Part shown: positions 27,062 to 35,029 of the stretch, piece after piece
How positions within the stretch are numbered: position 1 is the first letter of the stretch
Layout: every line of letters starts with the position of its first letter
Assembly (NCBI RefSeq): GCF_900112185.1
Contig: NZ_FOKP01000001.1
Location: 124,001-188,000 of the forward strand
Direction: 5' to 3'
Length of the DNA: 64,000 nt
Source of the DNA: Allobosea sp. CRIB-10
Lineage (GTDB): Bacteria; Pseudomonadota; Alphaproteobacteria; Rhizobiales; Beijerinckiaceae
Notes under the pieces: generated by a model
What the model was told of the DNA's origin: nothing
The model's database searches: none
Seen by the model: the letters and a program-made list of their open reading frames with translations, nothing else
Translations under genes and position numbers: made by a program

Positions 27062-28358
27062 CAGCAGCGATCTTGCGATCATCGGCGCGCGATTGGTCGA
27101 CCCGGCCTCCGGGCGCGAGGGCGTCGGCAGCGTCCTGATCCGCGACGGCGTCATCGCCGATGTCCATTGGGGCGGCGATCGCCCTGACCTGCCCGCCGGC
27201 ATCGCGGTCGAGGATGCCGGCGGTCTCGTCCTCGCCCCCGGTCTCGTCGACCTGCGCGCCTTTCTCGGCGAGCCCGGCGCGGAATTCCGCGAGACGCTCG
27301 GGACCGGTTCGCAGGCCGCTGCCGCCGGCGGCGTCACCACGGTGATCTGCCGGCCCGATACCGACCCGCCGATCGACGATCCATCGGTGATCGACTTCAT
27401 CAAGCGCCGCGCCCGCGACAAGGCCATCGTCAATGTCCTGCCCGCGGCGGCTCTGACCAAGGGGCTCGCCGGCAAGGAGATCACCGAGTTCGGCCTGCTG
27501 CTGGAAGCCGGCGCGGTCGCCTTCAGCGACGGCGCCAACGGCGTGCGCAACCCGCAGGTCATGCGCCGGGCGATGATCTATGCCCGCGACTTCGACGCGC
27601 TGCTGATCAACCATGTCGAAGACCCCGATCTGCGCGGCGTCGGCGTGATGAACGAGGGCGAGTTCGCCAGCCGCAAGGGCCTTCCCGGCATCCCGCACGA
27701 GGCCGAGACGGTGATGCTGGAGCGCGATCTGCGCCTCGCCCGCGCCAGCGGCGCCCGCTATCACGCCGCCATGGTCTCCTGCTCGGATTCGCTCGTACTG
27801 ATCCGCCGGGCCAAGGAAGACGGGCTTTCCGTCACCTGCGGCGTTTCGATCAACAATCTCTGCCTGAACGAGAACGATGTCGGCGAGTACCGCACCTTCT
27901 GCAAGGTCTCGCCGCCGCTGCGGCATGAGGACGAGCGGCTGGCGATGATCGCGGCGGTGGCCGAGGGGCTGATCGACGTCATCGTCTCCGACCACGACCC
28001 GCAGGATGTCGAGACCAAGCGTCAGCCCTTCGCCGAGGCCGCCAATGGCGCGCTCGGCATCGAGACGCTGCTGCCGGCGGCGCTCCGGCTCTATCATGGC
28101 GAGCAGATAGGCCTTGCTTCGCTGTTCGCCGCCCTGTCGAGCCGGCCGGCTGAACTGCTGGGCCTGGGTTGTGGCCGGCTGGCGGCAGGCGCACCGGCCG
28201 ATCTCGCCTTGGTCGACATCGACGCCCCCTTCGTCGTCGACAAGCGCAAGCTGAAATCCCGTGCCAAGAACTCGCCCTTCGACGAGGCGCGGCTGCAAGG
28301 GATCGTCCAGGCGACCTTCGTCGGTGGCCGGGTGGTCTATCGCGGCGAACCCGCGTAA
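27054..28358 (+). CDS. pyrC: Dihydroorotase-like protein without the HxH metal site (PyrC' type)
   Basis: 434 residues, amidohydrolase fold of the class I dihydroorotase family: [19 protein letters not shown] near residue 65, INHVEDP, and [12 protein letters not shown]. In active enzymes the first motif reads D-x-H-x-H with Arg after it; here those positions are Arg and Phe, and Gly replaces Arg. Two zinc ligands are therefore lost and catalysis is unlikely. Pseudomonas-type PyrC' proteins lacking these His residues are needed to build an active ATCase with PyrB. The operon position next to pyrB fits that role; a true dihydroorotase should be encoded elsewhere. Confidence 0.9.
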   Translation: MADSSDLAIIGARLVDPASGREGVGSVLIRDGVIADVHWGGDRPDLPAGIAVEDAGGLVLAPGLVDLRAFLGEPGAEFRETLGTGSQAAAAGGVTTVICRPDTDPPIDDPSVIDFIKRRARDKAIVNVLPAAALTKGLAGKEITEFGLLLEAGAVAFSDGANGVRNPQVMRRAMIYARDFDALLINHVEDPDLRGVGVMNEGEFASRKGLPGIPHEAETVMLERDLRLARASGARYHAAMVSCSDSLVLIRRAKEDGLSVTCGVSINNLCLNENDVGEYRTFCKVSPPLRHEDERLAMIAAVAEGLIDVIVSDHDPQDVETKRQPFAEAANGALGIETLLPAALRLYHGEQIGLASLFAALSSRPAELLGLGCGRLAAGAPADLALVDIDAPFVVDKRKLKSRAKNSPFDEARLQGIVQATFVGGRVVYRGEPA

Positions 28359-28387
28359 GTTCAACCAAGACGGGCAGGGGAGATTGC

Positions 28388-29011
28388 ATGGCTGAGGCGT
28401 TCGCTTGGGCGTTTTCGGGGCCTATGGGCCTCGCCGCGCTCGTCCTCGGCTATCTCTGCGGCTCGGTCCCGTTCGGCATCATCCTGACAAGGCTGACCGG
28501 CGGCCCCGATTTGCGCACGATCGGCTCCGGCAATATCGGCGCGACCAATGTCCTGCGCACCGGCAACAAGAAACTGGCGGCGCTGACGCTGCTCGGCGAC
28601 ATGCTGAAGGGCACCGCCGCGGTGCTCCTCGCCGGCTGGCTGCTCGGCGGCAAGAACGCAGCGCTCGCCGCCGGCCTCGGCGCCTTCATCGGCCATCTCT
28701 TTCCAGTCTGGCTGCGCTTCAAAGGCGGTAAGGGCGTTGCCACCTTCCTGGGCATCCTGATCGGGCTGAAATGGTCGATCGCGCTGATCTTCGCCGCGAT
28801 CTGGCTCAGCATCGCCTACCTCTCCAAGTACTCCTCGCTCTCGGCTCTGATCGCCAGCCTGTTGACCCCTCTGCTGCTCTGGTTCTGGGTACGGGACGTC
28901 CAGATGGCCGGGCTGATGGCGATCCTCACGCTCTTGCTCTGGTTCATGCATCGCGAGAACATCACGAGGCTGCTCGCCGGCCGCGAGGGCAAGATCGGAC
29001 AGAAGGGCTGA
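28388..29011 (+). CDS. plsY: Glycerol-3-phosphate acyltransferase
   Basis: 207 residues, start ATG after GGGGAGA. Inner-membrane enzyme that transfers the acyl group from acyl-phosphate to glycerol-3-phosphate, first step of phospholipid synthesis. Family motifs: [12 protein letters not shown], the [14 protein letters not shown] loop, and [13 protein letters not shown], with five hydrophobic segments. Lies 29 bases after the pyrC-like gene and directly abuts dprA. Confidence 0.96.
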   Translation: MAEAFAWAFSGPMGLAALVLGYLCGSVPFGIILTRLTGGPDLRTIGSGNIGATNVLRTGNKKLAALTLLGDMLKGTAAVLLAGWLLGGKNAALAAGLGAFIGHLFPVWLRFKGGKGVATFLGILIGLKWSIALIFAAIWLSIAYLSKYSSLSALIASLLTPLLLWFWVRDVQMAGLMAILTLLLWFMHRENITRLLAGREGKIGQKG

Positions 29012-30220
29012 ATGGCGATGGCCGGTTTCGCTCTCGACGACCGGCAACGCCTCGACTGGCTCCGCCTGATCCGCAGCGAAAGCATTGGCCCGCGCACCTT
29101 CCGCACTCTGGTCAACCGCTTCGGCGGCGCGGCCGGGGCGCTCGACGCTTTGCCGGAGCTCGGCCGGCAGGCCGGGCGGTCGCTGAGGCTGTGCACACCG
29201 GCTGAGGCCGAGCGGGAATTCGAGGCGCTGCGCCGGCGCGGCGCCCATCTGATCGCGCTGGGCGAAGCCGCTTATCCCGTGCCGCTGCAGGCGATCGATT
29301 CCGCCCCGCCCCTGATCGCGATCGACGGCGACCCGGCGGCGCTGAACCGCCCCTGCGTTGCCGTGGTCGGCTCGCGCAACGCCTCGGCTGCCGGGTTGAA
29401 ATTCACCGCGACATTGGCGCGCGAGCTCGGCGATGCCGGCTTTGTCGTCGTCTCGGGCCTTGCCCGCGGCATCGATACGGCAGCTCATCAGGCGAGCCTG
29501 GAGAGCGGCACGATCGCGGTGCTGGCCGGCGGGCTCGACGAGGTCTATCCGACGCAGAACATTCCCTTGCTCGATCGCATCCGCCAGCGTGGCGCGGCGC
29601 TGAGCGAGATGCCGCTCGGCTGGGTGCCGCGCGGGCGTGATTTTCCGCGGCGAAACCGCCTGGTCTCGGGCCTGGCCCTGGGAACGGTCGTGGTCGAGGC
29701 GGCGCGCAAATCCGGCTCGCTGATCACCGCCCGCTTCGCCAACGAGCAGGGCCGGCAGGTCTTCGCCGTGCCGGGCTCGCCGCTCGATCCGCGCGCGGAG
29801 GGTGGCAATCACCTGATTCGCGAGGGCGCGATCCTCTGTGCCGAGACGGCGCATATCGTCGACGTGCTGGCGCCGATGCTGCGGCAAGGCGATCTGTTCG
29901 GTCCTGTGCCGTTCCTTGCGCGCGAGGGGGGAGAGCCGCCTGCGCGTCAAGAGGCGCTCTGGGACGAGCTCGACTTGCCGGAGGTGCTGCCGGCGCCGAA
30001 GCTCGAGCTCGAAAGCGGGTTTCCGCAGCAACAGGACGTTATTGCGGACGTCCCGCATCGACGCCTGCTCGATTTGATCGGCTCAGCGCCGATAGCGATG
30101 GATGATCTTGTTCGCGCCAGCGGCCGGCCTGCGCGCGAGGTCAGCCGCATCCTGCTCGAACTGGAGCTGGAGGGCGTGGTGCAGCGTCACGCCGGTGGTG
30201 CGCTCTCGCGGTCGGGATGA
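29012..30220 (+). CDS. dprA: DNA-processing protein DprA
   Basis: 402 residues, starting at the base after the plsY stop. Loads RecA on incoming single-stranded DNA during transformation and occurs also in bacteria not known to be competent. N-terminal helix-hairpin-helix-like region (IGPRTFRTLVNRFGG), Rossmann-like DNA-processing domain with VGSRNASAAG, VSGLARGIDTAAH, FPRRNRLVSGLA and KSGSLITARFANEQGR, and a C-terminal winged-helix domain (about residues 330-400). Last gene of the pyrB group. Confidence 0.95.
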   Translation: MAMAGFALDDRQRLDWLRLIRSESIGPRTFRTLVNRFGGAAGALDALPELGRQAGRSLRLCTPAEAEREFEALRRRGAHLIALGEAAYPVPLQAIDSAPPLIAIDGDPAALNRPCVAVVGSRNASAAGLKFTATLARELGDAGFVVVSGLARGIDTAAHQASLESGTIAVLAGGLDEVYPTQNIPLLDRIRQRGAALSEMPLGWVPRGRDFPRRNRLVSGLALGTVVVEAARKSGSLITARFANEQGRQVFAVPGSPLDPRAEGGNHLIREGAILCAETAHIVDVLAPMLRQGDLFGPVPFLAREGGEPPARQEALWDELDLPEVLPAPKLELESGFPQQQDVIADVPHRRLLDLIGSAPIAMDDLVRASGRPAREVSRILLELELEGVVQRHAGGALSRSG

Positions 30221-30237
30221 GTGATCGTGGCCGGCGA

Positions 30238-30537
30238 TCAATCGATCATTTCGCCCCAGCGGTCGCGCTCTCGCTCGGCCTCCGCTGCTGCGAGTTCCAG
30301 GAGGGTAACGAGCAGGTCGAGATCGGCGGCGCGAGCCTGCGTGCCGAGCTCGGCGAGCATCGTCGTCGCCTTGACGGCAAGATCGCGCTGGAGCTCCCGT
30401 TGACGGGCTCGTTTCGCGACGAGGAACTGCAGCGCCAGGGTTTCGGATTCGCCGTGGACAGGCGGGGTTCGGCAGGTCGCAAAAGTGCTGGGGGCGTAGG
30501 CGTCGGTCGTTGGAGAAGCCGGGATGGGGCACTCCCG
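30238..30537 (-). CDS. Helical coding-like reading frame without a standard start codon
   Basis: An open frame of 99 codons on the minus strand, bounded by TGA at 30538-30540 and ending in TGA at 30238-30240, convergent with dprA. The last 65 residues read as an amphipathic, charged helix protein (LALQFLVAKRARQ, VKATTMLAELGTQ, LLVTLLELAAAEAERERDRW) with the GC-rich third positions of neighbouring genes. No ATG, GTG or TTG lies at the front; the only ATG is at 30360, giving 40 residues. Either a remnant, a gene with a rare start or one with an upstream frameshift. Not an established gene. Confidence 0.4.
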   Translation of the reverse strand, partial: RECPIPASPTTDAYAPSTFATCRTPPVHGESETLALQFLVAKRARQRELQRDLAVKATTMLAELGTQARAADLDLLVTLLELAAAEAERERDRWGEMID

Positions 30538-30599
30538 TCAGGTTGCTGTCAAACAACAATGCAACCTATAATTTAATAATCGGCAAAGGACACGCGGAA

Positions 30600-30917
30600 C
30601 TAAGCTCCACTGTCGATATCGCTCGCCTCACCCAGCTGAACAAGGCAGGTCCGGCGATTGATCGCAGCCTCCAGCCGCGTCATGTCGACGAAATAAGCGA
30701 GGCTGCTGAGTTGCGCCGCCCGTGCCATCGCGCCCAGCTCCACACTGATCTCCTCGATATAGGTGGCAACCTCAAGTTGCATTCGCGCCATCGCGTCCAT
30801 GCTATGCGGGCCCGGTGAAACCCGCACGCTCCGGCCGAGATCGGGCACTCGGGGCAAGCGATTGTCATCCGGATAGATTTTATCCTCCTTGAGTCGCCGT
30901 GATGTTGCTTTTCTCAT
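30600..30917 (-). CDS. Hypothetical protein, 105 residues
   Basis: No family recognised. The N-terminus is basic (RKATSRRLKEDK), the second half is likely helical (MARMQLEVATYIEEISVELGA, shortened reading) and resembles the region of small Rhizobiales proteins that deal with individual cell components, but I cannot name one. The ATG at 30917 has AGGAGA unusually close (two to three bases); a TTG at 30971 would add 18 residues. Leftward, in an isolated position between dprA and the exported proteins. Confidence 0.6.
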   Translation of the reverse strand: MRKATSRRLKEDKIYPDDNRLPRVPDLGRSVRVSPGPHSMDAMARMQLEVATYIEEISVELGAMARAAQLSSLAYFVDMTRLEAAINRRTCLVQLGEASDIDSGA

Positions 30918-31033
30918 TTCTCCTGCCCTCGCGGTAGCGTCAGCCCGGGGGAACGAACCGGTGTTCGACAAGGGCTATTCTTGCTACTCGCCTTCGAATA
31001 ATGCAATCACTGCGTGTATAAAATTTCTTGTAT

Positions 31034-31058
31034 GGAACGTCTCCGCGATCAGCGCGTT
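31034..31058 (+). promoter_or_regulatory. Sigma-EcfG-type promoter
   Basis: GGAAC (31034-31038), 16 bases, CGTT (31055-31058): exact match to the alphaproteobacterial general-stress promoter consensus. It lies about 100 bases upstream of the exported Gly/Tyr-rich protein at 31159 and on the same strand. Confidence 0.55.
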
Positions 31059-31158
31059 TCTTCCGCGTCGCAATTTGGCCGCGATTGGTTCAGGCCCGGT
31101 TCAACCGAGGCGCGTTAGATCGAGCGGCAAGGCGAAATTTCGCCGGAAGGAGAGTGCC

Positions 31159-31578
31159 ATGTCAGTTTTCGGAAAGAGCCGCTTCCTGGTGACGCTCGCC
31201 GTCACCGGCAGTGTTCTGGCGGCGGGCCTGAGCCCCGTCATCGCCGGCGAGACTCGCCCGGTCGGCTTCGACAAGAGCCGTCTCGACGCGGCGCAGGTCG
31301 ATTATTCGCAATATTATCGTCGCGGCTGGCGCGGGGGTAACCGGGGCGCTGCCATCGCTGCCGGCGTCGGTCTCGGTATCCTCGGCGCTGCTGCCATCGC
31401 GGCGAGCAGGCCCGCCTATGCCGAACCGGTTTATGGCTATGACAACGGCTATGGCTACGGACCGCGCTATGTCTATGAAGAGCCCGTCTATGTCGCGCCG
31501 CGCCGCTACTACGGCCCTCGCCATTACGGCTACTATCCGGACAACATCAGGGATCCGGCTGGCGGCAGCTATCGCTGA
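31159..31578 (+). CDS. Exported Gly/Tyr/Arg-rich protein
   Basis: 139 residues; ATG preceded by GGAAGGAGA. Signal peptide at residues 1-29 (VTLAVTGSVLAAGLSPVIAG), a Gly/Ala hydrophobic patch at about 58-80 that may cross or insert in a membrane, and a Tyr/Gly/Pro-rich tail (YGYDNGYGYGPRYVYEEP). Such tails occur in small envelope proteins of rhizobia with no assigned role. A sigma-EcfG-type promoter 100 bases upstream suggests stress induction. The next gene, at 31736, also encodes a Tyr/Arg-rich exported protein. Confidence 0.8.
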   Translation: MSVFGKSRFLVTLAVTGSVLAAGLSPVIAGETRPVGFDKSRLDAAQVDYSQYYRRGWRGGNRGAAIAAGVGLGILGAAAIAASRPAYAEPVYGYDNGYGYGPRYVYEEPVYVAPRRYYGPRHYGYYPDNIRDPAGGSYR

Positions 31579-31735
31579 GTCCCGCCCGGACAATAGCCTT
31601 AATAAATTCCGAACGCCTGACGCCTAGGCTGCGAAGGGTCATTTCCGTCCATCGACGGTGGTGGCCCTTTTCGCCGCGCGGGAACAATCGGCTCCGAACC
31701 CGGAGCCGTCGCCTTGTCGACCTTGGAGAAAGACG

Positions 31736-32065
31736 ATGAAACCTTCGCTCAAGACGCTGCTGTCCGGCTGCGGTGCGGTCGCCCTGGCGGTGCTCTGCTC
31801 CGGTACGGCAATGGCCCAGTACTACAATGACGGCTACGGCCGCCGTTACGAACGCCCTGGCTATGATCGCGGTTATGATCGTGGCTACGACCGGGGCTAC
31901 GATCGGCGACGTTACGACGACCGGCGTTATGGCGGCGACTATCGGCGTGGGCCCGATCCTCGCAATCCGCTCGCCGGGATGAGCATCGAAGATCAGAAGC
32001 GGGCGATCAAGAACCATCGCCGGGCGCAGAAGAAGGCGTTCAAGAACGGCTACATCATGCCCTAG
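31736..32065 (+). CDS. Exported protein with YDRG repeats
   Basis: 109 residues; ATG after TTGGAGAAAG. Signal peptide with CSGTAMAQ cleavage zone, then a Tyr/Asp/Arg/Gly segment containing four tandem YDRG units (about nt 31861-31905) and further RRYDD/GGDYRR variants, then a basic C-terminal helix ([20 protein letters not shown]). Probably a periplasmic or surface polyelectrolyte-binding protein; no known family named. It ends overlapping the convergent ruvX by four bases. Confidence 0.78.
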   Translation: MKPSLKTLLSGCGAVALAVLCSGTAMAQYYNDGYGRRYERPGYDRGYDRGYDRGYDRRRYDDRRYGGDYRRGPDPRNPLAGMSIEDQKRAIKNHRRAQKKAFKNGYIMP

Positions 32066-32562
32066 CCTTGGTCGTCCTCCGGCTCGCCCGCCTCCGATTC
32101 GAGGCGGCCGAGCCGGTCGAGCGCGCCCTGCAGGATATAGGCTGCCGCCATCTTGTCGACGACGGCAGCCCGCCGGGCGCGCGAGGCATCGGCATCGAGC
32201 AAGGTGCGGGTGACGGCGAGCGTCGACATCCGCTCGTCCCAGAACACGATCGGCAGCGCCGTCAGCGGCGCGAGATTGCGCACGAAGGCGCGGGTCGACT
32301 GCACCCGCGGTCCCTCCGTCCCGTCCATGTTGAGCGGCAGGCCGATCACCAGCCCGGCGATCGCGTGGGTCTGCGCCACCTTGAGCAGCGCTGCTGCATC
32401 CTGCTTGAACTTTACGCGCTGGATCGTCTCCAGCGGCGATGCGATCCGGCGCTCGACATCGGACAAGGCGAGCCCGATGGTCTTGGTGCCGAGATCGAGC
32501 CCGAGCAGGCGAGCGTGCTCGGGCAGAGCGAGGAAGTGGTCCAGGTCGACGAGATTGCTCAT
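32062..32562 (-). CDS. ruvX: Putative pre-16S rRNA nuclease RuvX/YqgF
   Basis: 166 residues, YqgF family RNase H-like nuclease that trims the 5' end of 16S rRNA precursor. The motifs are complete: [17 protein letters not shown] at the start, [28 protein letters not shown], and the C-terminal [14 protein letters not shown]. Leftward, convergent with the YDRG-repeat gene and overlapping it by four bases at the 3' ends. The next gene upstream (TctC-type) is 49 bases away on the same strand. Confidence 0.94.
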   Translation of the reverse strand: MSNLVDLDHFLALPEHARLLGLDLGTKTIGLALSDVERRIASPLETIQRVKFKQDAAALLKVAQTHAIAGLVIGLPLNMDGTEGPRVQSTRAFVRNLAPLTALPIVFWDERMSTLAVTRTLLDADASRARRAAVVDKMAAAYILQGALDRLGRLESEAGEPEDDQG

Positions 32563-32611
32563 CCGCCGCCGGTAGCATGGGCCGCCCGCGGAGGCGAGCG
32601 GCCCGCTCGAC

Positions 32612-33616
32612 TCAGTTGGCGTTCTGCGGCGTCAGGCCGGCCGCCTTCAGCGCCGCGCCCCATTTGGCGACCTCGGCGGCGAAGCGCTTGCCATGGGCTT
32701 CGCGCGTCCATTCCGCCGTCGGGAAGGCGCTGGTGCCGACCGCCTTGAAGCGATCGAGCACGGCCGGGTCCTTCAGCGCCGCCTGCAATGCGCCGTTCAG
32801 CTTGCCGAGTGCGGCAGCCGGCGTTCCCTTCGGGGCGTAGAGCCCGTGCCATATCGTCATGTCGATCTCGGTGCCGGCCTCGCGCGAGGTCGGCACGTTC
32901 GGCAGCACGCCGAGGCGCTCCGGCGAGGTCACCGCATAGGCGCGGATCTTGTCGGACTGGATTTGCGGCACCGCCGTGGTCGACTGGTCGCAGAGCACGT
33001 CGACCTGGCCGCCGACGAGGTCGTTCATCGCCGGCCCCGTGCCGCGATAGGCGACCTGGGCGAGCTTGACGCCGAGCGCCTGCGAGATCAGCACGGCGCA
33101 TAGATGTGCGTTGGACCCGACGCCGGCATGGGCGACGGTGAGCTTCTCCGCCTGCTGCTTGGCGTAGGGGAAGAAAGCCTTGCCGTCGACCGGCGGCAAA
33201 GCGAGCTTGCCGGCGATCACCATCGGGCCGGTATTGACCAAGCCGACCGGCGCGAAAGCGGTCGAGGTGTCGTAGCCGAGATTGCTGTAGAGCGCTGGCG
33301 CCGCGGCGAGCGCGAGATGGTGGATCAGCAAGGTGTGGCCGTCGGCCTCTGCCGAGACCAGGCGCTTGGCGCCGGCCGTCCCGCCGGCGCCGGCAATGTT
33401 CTCGACGATGACCTGCTGGCCGAGCGTGCGGCCCATATGCTCGCCGAGCAGGCGAGCGATCACGTCGCTGGGGCCGCCGGCGGCGAAGGGCACGATCAGG
33501 GTGATCGGCTTGCTCGGAAAGCCTTGGGCCAGAGCGGGCGCGCCCAGCCCGAGCAGGAGCAGCCCTGCCAGGGCGCCGCGGCGCGTCGTAAGGAATCTGC
33601 GGAATTGGGCGATCAT
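32612..33616 (-). CDS. TctC/Bug-type tripartite tricarboxylate transporter binding protein
   Basis: 334 residues from the ATG with GGAGG eight bases upstream. Signal peptide ([16 protein letters not shown]) and a Bug fold: [33 protein letters not shown], a [17 protein letters not shown] segment. Periplasmic carboxylate-binding protein of a TTT transporter. The TctA and TctB membrane subunits are not in the window, so it is an orphan that must use a distant permease or act as a sensor. It lies 178 bases downstream of the GntR gene and beside the sulfolactate cluster; the related SlcH proteins bind sulfolactate in other bacteria, so that ligand is plausible but unproven. Confidence 0.92.
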   Translation of the reverse strand: MIAQFRRFLTTRRGALAGLLLLGLGAPALAQGFPSKPITLIVPFAAGGPSDVIARLLGEHMGRTLGQQVIVENIAGAGGTAGAKRLVSAEADGHTLLIHHLALAAAPALYSNLGYDTSTAFAPVGLVNTGPMVIAGKLALPPVDGKAFFPYAKQQAEKLTVAHAGVGSNAHLCAVLISQALGVKLAQVAYRGTGPAMNDLVGGQVDVLCDQSTTAVPQIQSDKIRAYAVTSPERLGVLPNVPTSREAGTEIDMTIWHGLYAPKGTPAAALGKLNGALQAALKDPAVLDRFKAVGTSAFPTAEWTREAHGKRFAAEVAKWGAALKAAGLTPQNAN

Positions 33617-33742
33617 TCGTGTCCTCCGGTGTGGCGGCCGCTCTGCGTCGGCTTGGTCGAAATCTCGTGGTCTTTCGGTCCTCGAGCTTGGATCGCTCTG
33701 TTCGAGCGAAATTTTAGAAACACTTGGCAACAAGTTGATGAT

Positions 33743-33766
33743 GCGTCGATTGCGATCGATCGACGC
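33743..33766 (-). terminator. Hairpin between the GntR and TctC genes
   Basis: Perfect 8-base stem GCGTCGAT (33743-33750) / ATCGACGC (33759-33766) with an eight-base loop, 29 bases after the stop of the GntR gene. No T-run, so it is a weak terminator or processing element at most. Confidence 0.3.
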
Positions 33767-33794
33767 TCTGACGCGCCTGTGAAGCGAGGGCGGC

Positions 33795-34559
33795 TCAGCG
33801 TAGGTCCGACAGGTAGTGAACCTCCTGGGTCAGGCACAGGCTGAGCCTGTGCTCGACGGGCGTGCCGTCGAGCGACAGGGCGGTGCGGTCGATCTGCAGG
33901 GCCGGCTCGCCGGCCGGAACGCCAAGCGCCGCGGCGTCCTCGGCGCCGAGCGCCACCGCCTTCAGCCGCTCGCGCGCATTGGCGATGGTGATGCCGTAGT
34001 GCCCGGCATAGAGGCTGTAGAGATTGTTCGGGATCGGCCCGTTCTCCAGCCCGGGAAAAAGCTGCTGCGGCAGGCTGAGCGTCTCGACGATCAGCGGCGC
34101 GCCGTCGAAGGCGCGCTGCCGGCGGATGCGGATGACGGCGGCATCCTCCGCGAGATCCAGTGCCGCGCGCTCGGCCTCGCTGGCCAGGGCGGTCGTCACC
34201 GAGAGGACGACGCTGTCGGGGAAGCGCGGCGAGCCTTGGTCCGGCGCCAGCTTGAAGAACTGGAACAGGATGCGGCGCTCGTCATGCTCGGCGACGAAGG
34301 TGCCACGGCCCTGGCGCCGCACGACGAGATTCTCGGCCGCGAGCTCGTCGAGCGCCTTGCGCACCGTGCCCTGGCTGACGCCGATCTCGGCGGCGAGCTG
34401 GCCTTCGCTCGGCAGCGCCGCGCCCGGCGCCCAGACGCCGTCCATCAGCCGGCGCACGAAGATCGCCTTCACCTGTCGGTAAAGCGGGCGGAAGCCCAGC
34501 GTCTCCGGCGTGTCGGGCTCGCGCGGCTGCCCTGCGATTTCGAGCTTGTGCACACTCAT
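33795..34559 (-). CDS. GntR/HutC family regulator of the sulfolactate cluster
   Basis: 254 residues from the ATG at 34559. N-terminal winged helix (PSEGQLAAEIGVSQGTVRK, RQGRGTFVAEH) and a C-terminal UTRA ligand domain (about residues 105-250: VIRIRRQRAFDGAPLIVET, QIDRTALSLDGTPVEHR). HutC-type regulators bind small acids or sugars and release their operator. A perfect palindrome GTCTTATATAAGAC sits two bases from its own start codon and before the divergent suyA, the arrangement of an autoregulated repressor controlling both arms. The ligand would be sulfolactate or a related acid; that is inference. Confidence 0.92.
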   Translation of the reverse strand: MSVHKLEIAGQPREPDTPETLGFRPLYRQVKAIFVRRLMDGVWAPGAALPSEGQLAAEIGVSQGTVRKALDELAAENLVVRRQGRGTFVAEHDERRILFQFFKLAPDQGSPRFPDSVVLSVTTALASEAERAALDLAEDAAVIRIRRQRAFDGAPLIVETLSLPQQLFPGLENGPIPNNLYSLYAGHYGITIANARERLKAVALGAEDAAALGVPAGEPALQIDRTALSLDGTPVEHRLSLCLTQEVHYLSDLR

Positions 34560-34561
34560 AT

Positions 34562-34575
34562 GTCTTATATAAGAC
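34562..34575. promoter_or_regulatory. Perfect 14-bp palindrome, candidate GntR operator
   Basis: GTCTTATATAAGAC is fully self-complementary. It lies two bases before the ATG of the GntR gene and 78 bases before suyA. The size and symmetry suit a GntR/HutC dimer. I found no second exact copy in front of the TctC gene. Confidence 0.62.
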
Positions 34576-34653
34576 TTGGGCGCAGCCACGTCGAGCCCGA
34601 TTTCGCAAATGGGTCGGCGTGCAGGTCACGAAATCGGTTCAGGGGAGTTCGCC

Positions 34654-34941
34654 ATGAGCAAGCCGCATCTGCTGGTGCATGAGAAGAAGGACACGGTCGG
34701 CGTCGTCGTCGTCGAGGGCCTCAAGGCCGGAACCGACATGCTCGGCGTCGTCACGCACGACAATTCCGATTTCCGCCTGGCCGCCAAGATGGACATCCCG
34801 ATCGGCCACAAGGTCGCGCTCAAGGACATCAAGAAGGGCGATACGATCTGGAAATACGGCCAGGACATCGGCAAGGCGATCGCCGACATCGGCAAGGGCG
34901 AGCATCTGCACGTCCACAACGTCAAGACCAAGCGCTGGTGA
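34654..34941 (+). CDS. suyA: (2R)-3-sulfolactate sulfo-lyase small subunit (UxaA N-domain/SAF family)
   Basis: 95 residues, ATG after AGGGGAG. A lone SAF-type domain as in the N-terminus of altronate/galactarate dehydratases: [42 protein letters not shown] and a His-rich end [12 protein letters not shown]. Split small and large subunits are the format of SuyAB, which removes sulfite from (R)-3-sulfolactate giving pyruvate. The neighbours (SuyZ-type exporter and two sulfolactate-type dehydrogenases) favour SuyA over a sugar-acid dehydratase subunit. First gene of the rightward operon behind the GntR palindrome. Confidence 0.82.
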   Translation: MSKPHLLVHEKKDTVGVVVVEGLKAGTDMLGVVTHDNSDFRLAAKMDIPIGHKVALKDIKKGDTIWKYGQDIGKAIADIGKGEHLHVHNVKTKRW

Positions 34942-35029
34942 TCGCCAGGCCGGTGAGCGCCGGCCTTCGTTCGTTCCGATCTTAGGGCTCCCTTCAGGGT
35001 CGAGCCCTCAACCGTCCAGGAAACCGCCA

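Noticed and set aside
30217..30576. 119-codon plus-strand frame after dprA
   Set aside because: Overlaps dprA end, no ribosome site; the minus-strand frame has the better helix pattern and codon use.
31857..31930. CRISPR-like or satellite repeat
   Set aside because: Short in-frame codon repeats of one exported protein, no spacers.
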